Assembly: GCA_946480825.1 (NCBI GenBank)
Contig: CAMLLG010000073.1
Location: forward strand, 1 to 19,120
Source of the DNA: an uncultured Lysobacteraceae bacterium
GTDB taxonomy: Bacteria > Pseudomonadota > Gammaproteobacteria > Xanthomonadales > Xanthomonadaceae
Direction of reading: 5' to 3'
DNA: 19,120 nucleotides
The stretch's first letter is position 1; each line of letters opens with the position of its first letter. The position numbers and the translations under genes were made by a program. The notes beneath the pieces are model-generated. The model ran no database searches. It had not been told where the DNA came from and saw nothing but the letters and a program-made list of their open reading frames with translations. This document shows positions 1 to 5,644 of the stretch, piece by piece.

Positions 1-522
1 GAAGTAATCGGCGATCAGGTTGTGCTTGTAGATGCCCTCGACCATGTGCATCGAGGACTCGGGAAACATCACGTCGGTCGCGGGAACGGCTTCGGTGAGG
101 ATGTCCGGCAGGTTGCGCAGGCACGCTTCGATCAGCTTGAGATAAGCGCGATGATTGGCGTTGGCGCCCCAGACCTGCATCGCGTCTTCCCAGCGCAACC
201 ACAGCGCGTGCAGCGGTTCGGTGGCCGCGAAGTGGCAGCGTTGCGTATCGACTGTCAACAGTTCGTGGCGTTCGAGGTGACGCAGGGTGGCGACCAGCCA
301 TCGGCCGTACGACGGGCGCAGGGTGGCGATGGCGTCGGCGGGCGTGCAATCGCCCTGCGCATCCGCGAACAATCCGCGCAGTTCGGCCGCCACGATCGCC
401 GTGGCCAGGCGTTCGGCTTCGGCAGGCAGTTGTGCGGCATCGAGTGCGGAGGCGGAGAACAGGGAAGAGTCGTGGCTGTCTACTGCGTGCGTGTCCACTG
501 CGTTCATGTCCGTTGAATTCAT
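1..522 (-). CDS. PKS-type SAM-dependent methyltransferase or methyltransferase-containing PKS, N-terminal part (partial)
   Basis: Translating the minus strand from the ATG at 522-520 gives 174 residues open to the window edge. Residues about 25-120 form a helical, winged-helix-like adaptor. They are followed by LPDILTEAVPATDVMFPESS and then MHMVEGIYKHN. From recall, this L-P-D-I-L-T...P-A-T-D-V-M-F-P...E-G-I-Y-K block lies just before the methyltransferase fold in trans-AT polyketide synthases and related freestanding methyltransferases. The SAM-binding part lies beyond the window, so its activity cannot be judged. The start overlaps the stop of the preceding minus-strand ORF as ATGA, which suggests translational coupling; a second in-frame ATG is at 507. 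The nearby phosphopantetheinyl transferase supports a carrier-protein pathway. It is undecided whether this is a freestanding enzyme or the first domain of a megasynthase. Confidence 0.7.
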   Translation of the reverse strand, partial: MNSTDMNAVDTHAVDSHDSSLFSASALDAAQLPAEAERLATAIVAAELRGLFADAQGDCTPADAIATLRPSYGRWLVATLRHLERHELLTVDTQRCHFAATEPLHALWLRWEDAMQVWGANANHRAYLKLIEACLRNLPDILTEAVPATDVMFPESSMHMVEGIYKHNLIADYF

Positions 523-875
523 GGGGCGATCACCGCATCGCCTGGATATCCCTTGAATGCGCATCCTCCGGATGCGCCGTGACCCGGGCAATCGCGCACC
601 TTCCCGGACAGCGGCAGGCTGTCGAGCGCGCCTGCGGTCGCTCGCGCCTCGATCGTGCGTTCAGCTTTCTGCGCGGACAGGCCGATCGCCCCGGCTTCGA
701 TCGCGACGCCCGCCCCGACGAGCATGGTCCGGAAGGCGCGTCCATCGACGAGCGCGAAGTGCGGCCTTCCATCGCCGAGTTCCGGCCCCCCCGGTGCGAC
801 ACCGATGACCTGCGGCGGACGACCCGGGACGGGTCGACAAGTCCGATCGAAGGGAGTTGGCACTTCAGAAGACAT
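519..875 (-). CDS. small hypothetical protein, coupled to the methyltransferase gene
   Basis: This 118-residue ORF has a start at 875 (ATG) and a stop overlapping the next gene's start as ATGA (522-519). From about codon 20 its third positions are mostly G or C, as expected for a coding frame in this genome; the first 20 codons are less biased. A hydrophobic stretch (TMLVGAGVAIEAGAIGL) is followed by a region with two Cys (DCPGHGASGGCAF). I do not recognise a family. It overlaps the preceding 73-residue ORF by 11 bases, so the layout is that of an overlapping operon. It could instead be a remnant of a larger gene, or chance. There is no convincing ribosome binding site. Confidence 0.33.
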   Translation of the reverse strand: MSSEVPTPFDRTCRPVPGRPPQVIGVAPGGPELGDGRPHFALVDGRAFRTMLVGAGVAIEAGAIGLSAQKAERTIEARATAGALDSLPLSGKVRDCPGHGASGGCAFKGYPGDAVIAP

Positions 876-1086
876 AGACGCCCAATGCTTGATCCTTCAA
901 GAAAGCACGGCGAAGCCGCGCATGAGACGCGCATCCAAACTCCATATTCGTCGGGTTTCCCAGGAAATTCGATCGCGACGACGCATTGCGGTCGTCGTAG
1001 TCCTGCACCGCGCTCGGCTCTGGTTCCCCATATCCATCTAACCAGACCATCCCGAAGATTGTCAACGCGCGGAGCGGTTCATCCAT
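865..1086 (-). CDS. possible 73-residue small protein at head of minus-strand operon
   Basis: An ATG at 1086-1084 opens a 73-codon frame beginning MDEPLRALTIFGMVWLDGYG and ending in GVYVF. It lies directly downstream of the palindrome at 1090-1105, whose minus strand supplies AAAAGG about ten bases before the ATG, a possible ribosome binding site. Its stop overlaps the start of the next ORF by 11 bases. There is no recognisable domain and no clear signal peptide. It might be a leader peptide, a small structural peptide, or non-coding sequence transcribed as the leader of the cluster operon. The position is suggestive but the coding evidence is weak. Confidence 0.25.
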   Translation of the reverse strand: MDEPLRALTIFGMVWLDGYGEPEPSAVQDYDDRNASSRSNFLGNPTNMEFGCASHARLRRAFLKDQALGVYVF

Positions 1087-1422
1087 GACTTGAAAACCTT
1101 TTCAACAAATTCCGACTTGGGCCCGATCCCGGCATGAAAACCTTTTCAATGGATCCGGCGTCCCGCGAATCTCATCCGGCGGGACCCTGAAGATGAATGA
1201 TCGACGGATGATGACCGCGTCGCATGACACCCGTGGGAATGCAAACGCATCAATGCCGTTAGAGAGGACAAACTCCGCACATCGACCGATTCGCGGGACC
1301 GATTGGCCGGAATGACGCCTATTCACCGTGTTTACAGGTATGATGTTTTTGGGGGAAAGCATCCAGCAGGAGTTTCACCACCCCCCTTCAAGCGAAATTC
1401 GTGCAACGACGAGATAGGAAGA
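1087..1422. other. divergent intergenic region of the biosynthetic-type locus
   Basis: This 336-base spacer separates the leftward methyltransferase-side ORFs from the rightward phosphopantetheinyl transferase gene. It holds the paired palindromes (1090-1149), a 7-bp inverted repeat GTCCCGC/GCGGGAC (1160-1166 and 1179-1185, 12-base loop), a repeated ATCCGGCG (1153 and 1174), and a TATGAT that could be a -10 box (1339-1344) without a good -35. An 86-codon minus-strand frame across it (1102-1362) has unconvincing composition and I do not call it. The base composition is visibly more A/T-rich than the genes around it, as expected for a regulatory region. Confidence 0.5.
1090..1149. promoter_or_regulatory. 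paired palindromic operator-like sites
   Basis: TTGAAAACCTTTTCAA at 1090-1105 is an inverted repeat with 7-bp arms and a CC centre. A second copy of its 14-base core, TGAAAACCTTTTCA, sits at 1135-1148, 44 bases further on, close to four helical turns. Two identical dyads on one helix face are typical of operators bound by dimeric regulators. The arms resemble LacI-family sites, but those usually have a CG centre, so the regulator class is uncertain. The sites sit just upstream of the leftward ORF chain and about 275-330 bases upstream of the phosphopantetheinyl transferase start. Confidence 0.5.
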
Positions 1423-2253
1423 ATGTCTGCACCCATGCTCTTGCCGAAGGCCCATGCGGCCCATGCGACCAACCGTCAGGACATCGACGTCTGGCTCACC
1501 TATTACGACGAAATCGTCGACGACCGGCAGCTCGCCAGACTGCGCCTGCTGTTGAGCGACGAAGAAGTCGCACAGGAACGCCGTTTCTATTTCGCGGACG
1601 ATCGCAAGCGTTATCTGGTCACCCGCGCGATGCTCCGCATGCTGCTTTCGCGCTATGCGCCGATCGCTCCGGAGCACTGGGCGTTCACCAAGAATGCGTA
1701 CGGCCGCCCGGTGATCGCCGACGCGATCGTGGACGCCGAAGCCCAGGCGCGCGGCCTGTGCTTCAATCTCTCGCACACCCGCGGTCTGATCGCGCTCGCC
1801 GTCACCCGCGGTCGCGAGCTGGGTGTCGATGTCGAGAACGTCGCCGCCCGCGCCGTGTCGCTGGATGTGGCGGAACATTTCTTTTCCGCCAGCGAAGTCG
1901 CCGAGCTGGCGTGCGTGCCGCCGGAACGCCGGCAGGACCGCTTCTTCGAGTACTGGACCTTCAAGGAGTCCTACATCAAGGCGCGCGGCATGGGTCTGTC
2001 GTTGCCGCTGGATCGTTTCAGCTTCAGATTCCCGGACCACAATGCGGTGAGCATCAGCATCGATCCGGATCTCGAAGACCAGGCCGACCGCTGGAGTTTC
2101 TGGCAATACCGGCCGACGCCCGATTACCTGATGGCGATCTGCGCCGAGCGGGGCGTCGACGCGGCGCCGACGATCTCGATGCGAAAATTCACGCCGCTCA
2201 GCCACGAAATGCCGGTGATCGCGCCGTTCCTGAGGCGTTCCGAACTCTGCTGA
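1423..2253 (+). CDS. Sfp-type 4'-phosphopantetheinyl transferase
   Basis: The enzyme transfers 4'-phosphopantetheine from CoA to a conserved serine of carrier proteins, activating polyketide, peptide or fatty acid synthases in the cytoplasm. The 276-residue product shows the family signatures in order: NLSHTRGL, GVDVE at 134-138 (Mg2+ ligands D136 and E138), and WTFKESYIKA at 178-187 (E182, K186). The length fits the Sfp/Gsp type rather than the short AcpS type. The frame stays open upstream to 1303, but I chose the ATG at 1423 because AGGAAG lies just before it and the upstream 40 residues look non-coding. It faces the metallophosphoesterase gene tail to tail and diverges from the methyltransferase-side operon. 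The carrier protein it serves is not visible here. Confidence 0.93.
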   Translation: MSAPMLLPKAHAAHATNRQDIDVWLTYYDEIVDDRQLARLRLLLSDEEVAQERRFYFADDRKRYLVTRAMLRMLLSRYAPIAPEHWAFTKNAYGRPVIADAIVDAEAQARGLCFNLSHTRGLIALAVTRGRELGVDVENVAARAVSLDVAEHFFSASEVAELACVPPERRQDRFFEYWTFKESYIKARGMGLSLPLDRFSFRFPDHNAVSISIDPDLEDQADRWSFWQYRPTPDYLMAICAERGVDAAPTISMRKFTPLSHEMPVIAPFLRRSELC

Positions 2254-2264
2254 GCGTCGCGCGT

Positions 2265-2280
2265 CGCGGGTCTGCCCGCG
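2265..2280. terminator. hairpin between convergent genes
   Basis: CGCGGG-TCTG-CCCGCG is a perfect 6-bp GC stem with a four-base loop, lying in the 58-base gap between the convergent phosphopantetheinyl transferase and metallophosphoesterase genes. The position suits a two-way terminator, but there is no T-tract and such stems are frequent in high-GC DNA. Confidence 0.3.
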
Positions 2281-2311
2281 CCTGGCGCATGGCCACGACG
2301 CGACACCCGCG

Positions 2312-3082
2312 TCATGGATCGTCGACGATCTCGATCAGCCGTCGTGCCGCGATCGCGCTTTCCTGCGGGTACCCGAAGGCGTTGTTGATGTAGGTCACGC
2401 CGTCGAGCCGCACCCGCCGATTGATGTGGCTGTGCCCGTAGACATGCAGATCCGAGCCGAGCGCGCGCAACTGACGCTCGATGCCGGTGCTGCCGAGCAC
2501 GGGGTCGAGATGGCGCATGGTGCGGGGAACGAAGAACGGAATCAGGTCGATGCGCGGCAGGAAGTGCGAGAACGTGACGATGCGTTCGGCCGGATCCGGG
2601 TGCGGAATCGACTCGGGATTCATGCTCAGGAAGTGTTCGGTGACCTGTTTCGGGCCGAAGCCTTCGGGCCAGCGGCAGGCGCGGTAGTCCATCCAGAGCT
2701 TGAGCAGATCGTCGTCCGGCGCACCGAAGGAATAGTCGTACCAGCCGAGCAGCGGCACCACCACGGTATTGTCGTAGCGGTAGGGATACATCGACACGCC
2801 GGCGTCGGCGGCGATGTCCACCACCAGATCGAACTTTTCCAGCGAGCCCATGTGGGCCGGATCGTGCCTGACCCAGAGGTCGTGATTGCCGGGAACGAAC
2901 AACACCTGGCGGAACTTCGCGGCGAAACGGCCGAAGCACCAGGCGAGCAGGCGGCGGTCCTCGCTGAGGTCGCCCGCCAGGATCAGGACATCGTCGCGAT
3001 AGTCCTCGTTCGAGACCTGATCGATCCAGTGGGCGTTGTCGGGGTAATCGATGTGGACATCGGAAATCGCGAACAGCCTCAT
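2312..3082 (-). CDS. calcineurin-like metallophosphoesterase, PptH-like (candidate phosphopantetheine hydrolase)
   Basis: The 256-residue protein has a complete set of metallophosphoesterase motifs: SDVHID (D8, H10), GDLSED (D38), GNHD (N66, H67), SHF (H173) and YGHSH (H217, H219). These bind two metals and drive phosphoester hydrolysis. It also has VPLLGWYDYSF near 109-119 and, after the last metal motif, a DGVTYINNAFGYPQE-type tail. From recall these features resemble the actinobacterial PptH family, in which the enzyme beside PptT removes 4'-phosphopantetheine from carrier proteins. The convergent neighbour here is a phosphopantetheinyl transferase. The start at 3082 has AAGGAG just upstream, with no signal peptide. 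Open frame continues upstream to 3475 but runs through tandem repeats and a promoter region. The superfamily is certain; the substrate is inferred. Confidence 0.88.
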   Translation of the reverse strand: MRLFAISDVHIDYPDNAHWIDQVSNEDYRDDVLILAGDLSEDRRLLAWCFGRFAAKFRQVLFVPGNHDLWVRHDPAHMGSLEKFDLVVDIAADAGVSMYPYRYDNTVVVPLLGWYDYSFGAPDDDLLKLWMDYRACRWPEGFGPKQVTEHFLSMNPESIPHPDPAERIVTFSHFLPRIDLIPFFVPRTMRHLDPVLGSTGIERQLRALGSDLHVYGHSHINRRVRLDGVTYINNAFGYPQESAIAARRLIEIVDDP

Positions 3083-3090
3083 CTTGCTCC

Positions 3091-3146
3091 TTGCTTCGAT
3101 CTTCTTGCTTCGATCTGCCTGCGTTGATCTGCTGGCGTCGATCTGC
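3091..3146. repeat. four-unit 14-bp tandem repeat in the metallophosphoesterase leader
   Basis: On the plus strand, units begin at 3091, 3105, 3119 and 3133: TTGCTTCGATCTTC, TTGCTTCGATCTGC, CTGCGTTGATCTGC and TGGCGTCGATCTGC. The period is exactly 14 with gradual decay from left to right. The array ends a few bases before the AAGGAG ribosome binding site of the leftward metallophosphoesterase gene. As 14 is not a multiple of three, the array is unlikely to encode protein, and copy-number change would alter leader spacing. Confidence 0.8.
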
Positions 3147-3343
3147 GCCGGGAGGCGCGAGGATGGGCAGCCCTGCGGAAAGTGGGGGGAGTATAGACGA
3201 GCCCACGAGCCGCGGAAGCGTGCCGGAAGCCCGGCCATGCCGAGCGGCGACGCGCGTCGTCCGGGCGCCGGGGCATCTCCGGAAACAATGATCCGAGGCT
3301 TCCGCCGTGGCCGCGCCCGAGAGCCGCGATCTCCGCGCTTTTT

Positions 3344-3352
3344 TGGGATAAT
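3344..3352 (+). promoter_or_regulatory. extended -10 promoter element for the JetABC-like operon
   Basis: TGGGATAAT fits the extended -10 form TGnTATAAT with one mismatch in the hexamer, and follows a run of T bases (3339-3344). It lies about 47 bases before the TTG start at 3399. No good -35 is seen 17 bases upstream, which extended -10 promoters can tolerate. Confidence 0.4.
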
Positions 3353-3398
3353 CGCCGACCTGCCGCGCCAGCGGCCATCGTTCCGGGAGTGTTCCGAT

Positions 3399-4871
3399 TT
3401 GAGTGCTTCGCCGGCGGAGACCGCCCTGTTCTCCGTGCTCCCCGAAGGTCTGTTCGGTCCGCTGGCCTCGCCCAACCGCAGGCACTACTGGCGGCTGCTG
3501 TGCCGTCTGTCCGACGAATTCTTCGGCCCCGACGCGCCGATGCCGCCCAGCACCGGCTTCCCGCGGCGCGAGATCGTGTCCGCGATCGAACGTTACCTGC
3601 TGACCGACGACCCCTGGGACAGCGACGACACCGATGCGCCGGACAGTCCGCTGGCGGTTCGCGCCGCGGCCGTCTACGAGCGGTTCCGCCAGGCCGGCTG
3701 GCTCCGCCAGGAGCGGATCGGCGCCCGCGACATGGTCTCGATGACCCACGCCGTCTCTCGACTGCTCACCCTGCTGGTCGATTTCTCGGAGCGCGGCCCC
3801 GCCTTCGTCGGCGCGAAGATGCGCTCGATCGAACTGCAACTGCGGCAGATCGTCGAGGGCAAGGCGCTCGGCGACACCCTCGACGAAGCCGCCGATCAGG
3901 CCCGCCAGTTGCTGTCGAACGTCTCCGCGATCAGCGTGCAGATCCGCGACCTCATGCCCGAACTCAGCCGGGCGGAGAGCACCGCGCAGTTCGCGCGTCG
4001 GCTGTTCGAACGCTACGTGGGCGAGCTGTTCGTCGGCGACTACGCCGAACTGCACAATGCGGACCACCCGCTGGCGCATCGCGCTTCGATCCTCGGGATG
4101 GTGCGCGAGATCGAACATGGGCCGCAGCGGGACGCCCTGCTGGGCTGGTACGCCGAGCGCGTGCCCGATGGCGATCCCGCGCTCGCCCTGCGCAGGCTGG
4201 AACGCAGCCTGCGGCGGCTGCACGAGATCGATCGCATCGATGAATATCTGGGCCGGCTGGACGACGATATCCGTCAGGCCAATCGACGCGCGCTGGCGTT
4301 CCTCGATTACAGGTTGCGCGCCCCGGACCAGCTGGACACCCTGCTCCACCGCGCCTGCCGCGGCGCGCTGGCCGCGCCGGCGGATGCGCTGCGACTGCCG
4401 GTCGCGCCGGGCGCCCTGATGGACGAACAGCGCCTGCGCGCACCGCGGGCGCGGCCGCGACCGATCCCGCGCACCGCCAACGACCGCGCCGAGCCCACGC
4501 CGGAACAACTGGCGCGACTGAACCTTCTGCGACAGATGAAACGCGTGCGTCTGGTGCTGCCCGAAGATCTCGCGCGCTATCTCGATCGTCACTGGAACGC
4601 GCAGGATCGCCCGGCACCGCAAACGCTGACGTCCGAAAGCCTGGAGATCGCGTCGATCGGCGACTTCCGCGCCTATCAGACCCTGGTCACGCTCGCGCTG
4701 CGCAGTCATCGTTCCGGCGGCCTGCGCAGGGACGACCCTCTGCATCGCCTGCTGCGCGGGTTCCGGATCGAACTGATCGACGGCGATGCCGACAACCCTT
4801 ACCTGCATGCGCCGCGCTTCGTGCTGCGCCGCACCGGCAGCCCCTCCGACCGGAAAGTCACCGCCGCATGA
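3399..4871 (+). CDS. jetA: Wadjet/Mks condensin kleisin subunit, JetA/MksF-like
   Basis: This is the first gene of a three-gene SMC operon. The 490-residue product begins with a LFSVLPEGLFGPLASPNRR-type N-terminus, which I recall from type I JetA proteins. Helical, winged-helix-rich sequence follows, including the MRSIELQLRQIVEG region near 150 and a long Arg/Leu-rich helical middle, with a predicted C-terminal winged helix. JetA acts as the kleisin that bridges the heads of the SMC dimer and binds the JetB subunit. I chose the TTG at 3399 because GGGAG lies about ten bases before it and the conserved N-terminus begins right after; an ATG at 3289 in frame would add a basic stretch unlike the family. 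The stop overlaps the next start as ATGA. Assignment rests mainly on length, gene order and the two partners. Confidence 0.8.
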   Translation: MSASPAETALFSVLPEGLFGPLASPNRRHYWRLLCRLSDEFFGPDAPMPPSTGFPRREIVSAIERYLLTDDPWDSDDTDAPDSPLAVRAAAVYERFRQAGWLRQERIGARDMVSMTHAVSRLLTLLVDFSERGPAFVGAKMRSIELQLRQIVEGKALGDTLDEAADQARQLLSNVSAISVQIRDLMPELSRAESTAQFARRLFERYVGELFVGDYAELHNADHPLAHRASILGMVREIEHGPQRDALLGWYAERVPDGDPALALRRLERSLRRLHEIDRIDEYLGRLDDDIRQANRRALAFLDYRLRAPDQLDTLLHRACRGALAAPADALRLPVAPGALMDEQRLRAPRARPRPIPRTANDRAEPTPEQLARLNLLRQMKRVRLVLPEDLARYLDRHWNAQDRPAPQTLTSESLEIASIGDFRAYQTLVTLALRSHRSGGLRRDDPLHRLLRGFRIELIDGDADNPYLHAPRFVLRRTGSPSDRKVTAA

Positions 4872-5644
4872 AACGTTCCTGGGCCACATTGAGTCAACTG
4901 TCCGGCGGCATGTACGTGCCGCAGGATTTCGAGCGGGCGGCGTATCGTCTGGTCACCGAACAGGTGCTCTACAGCAGCGATCGCACTGCCCGCAACGCAT
5001 ATCACTTGGTCGAAACTTATCTGGCCGATTTCGCGGCCGCGCTGGAACCGCTGGGCATGCGCCTCGAACGCAACGCGCATTACCGCTACGTGGTCGCGTT
5101 GCCCACGCACGGCGACGGCACGCCGGTATCGCTCGAACAGACGCTGTTGATCCTGGTGTTGCGCCAGCGCTACGACGCGGCGATGCGGCTCGGGCAGATC
5201 GAGGATCTCGGCGAAGTGATCGTCGAGTTGCCTGATCTGCAGGAAGCCCATTCCGCGCTGACCGGCCGGCCGATGCCCGAAGTCGGCGCACTGCGCGAAG
5301 CCTTGCGCGCGCTGCGGCGCTGGTCGGTCTGCCGGATCGCCGACTGCGAACCGGACGATCCGCAGCCGTTCCGGATCGTGGTGCGGCCGGCGATCGTGGA
5401 GATCATCGGCGCGCAATGGCTGCAGCGCCTCGATCAGCACACGCTCGACGATGCCGGCGACGATGCCGCGGATGAACGTGGCGACGACGAACGCGGCGAC
5501 GACGATGGCGACACGACGACGAACGCAAGCGTCGCGGTCGCGACCGGAACCCACGACCCCTCGATCGATTCCGCGATCGATTCCGCGATCGATCCTCCGA
5601 TCGATGCCGACGACGCCATGGTGAGCGACGATGTATCAGCTTAA
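4868..5644 (+). CDS. jetB: DUF4194 protein, JetB/MksE-like condensin subunit
   Basis: The 258-residue protein starts at an ATG that overlaps the previous stop (ATGA). Residues about 10-190 match the DUF4194 pattern: LSGGMYVPQDFERAAYRLV, then TEQVLYSSDRTARNAYHLV, then TPVSLEQTLLILVLRQRYD, then a C-terminal winged-helix portion. In Wadjet and MksBEF complexes this subunit dimerises, binds the kleisin and contacts DNA, as MukE does. After about residue 190 comes an unusual acidic tail rich in Asp, Ala and Gly, ending in repeated Ile-Asp-Ser-Ala units encoded by a 12-bp tandem repeat. The tail overlaps the jetC-like start by 14 bases. The core family call is firm; the tail is an addition I cannot assign. 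Confidence 0.87.
   Translation: MKRSWATLSQLSGGMYVPQDFERAAYRLVTEQVLYSSDRTARNAYHLVETYLADFAAALEPLGMRLERNAHYRYVVALPTHGDGTPVSLEQTLLILVLRQRYDAAMRLGQIEDLGEVIVELPDLQEAHSALTGRPMPEVGALREALRALRRWSVCRIADCEPDDPQPFRIVVRPAIVEIIGAQWLQRLDQHTLDDAGDDAADERGDDERGDDDGDTTTNASVAVATGTHDPSIDSAIDSAIDPPIDADDAMVSDDVSA
5563..5606 (+). repeat. 12-bp in-frame tandem repeat in the jetB-like gene
   Basis: GATCGATTCCGC occurs at 5563-5574 and 5575-5586, followed by GATCGATCCTCC (5587-5598) and a partial GATCGATG. The units are in frame and encode a run of Ile-Asp pairs separated by Ser-Ala or Pro-Pro at the end of the acidic tail. Copy changes would lengthen or shorten the tail by four residues without shifting frame. Confidence 0.75.

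Larger units (their letters stand above)
3083..3398. other. divergent intergenic region between metallophosphoesterase and JetABC operon
   Basis: This 316-base spacer carries the 14-bp tandem repeat array next to the metallophosphoesterase start and an extended -10-like element close to the jetA-like start. The central part (about 3150-3330) is G/C-rich. Open frames cross it on both strands, but they have no start with a ribosome binding site and no recognisable product, so I call no gene there. Confidence 0.5.

Noticed and set aside
976..997. Inverted repeat CGACGAC/GTCGTCG
   Set aside because: A 7-bp stem with 8-base loop is common by chance in this G/C-rich sequence and has no positional logic.
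1102..1362. 86-codon minus-strand ORF in the left intergenic region
   Set aside because: No ribosome binding site, mixed codon use, and it covers the palindromes and likely promoter elements.
2312..3082. Metallophosphoesterase as an Mre11/SbcD-like nuclease replacing JetD for the neighbouring SMC operon
   Set aside because: It lacks the length and DNA-binding extensions of Mre11/SbcD, is divergently transcribed, and looks more like PptH beside a phosphopantetheinyl transferase.
2124..4889. 921-codon minus-strand open frame across the phosphoesterase and jetA-like genes
   Set aside because: It overlaps two genes with clear family motifs and has no recognisable domain.
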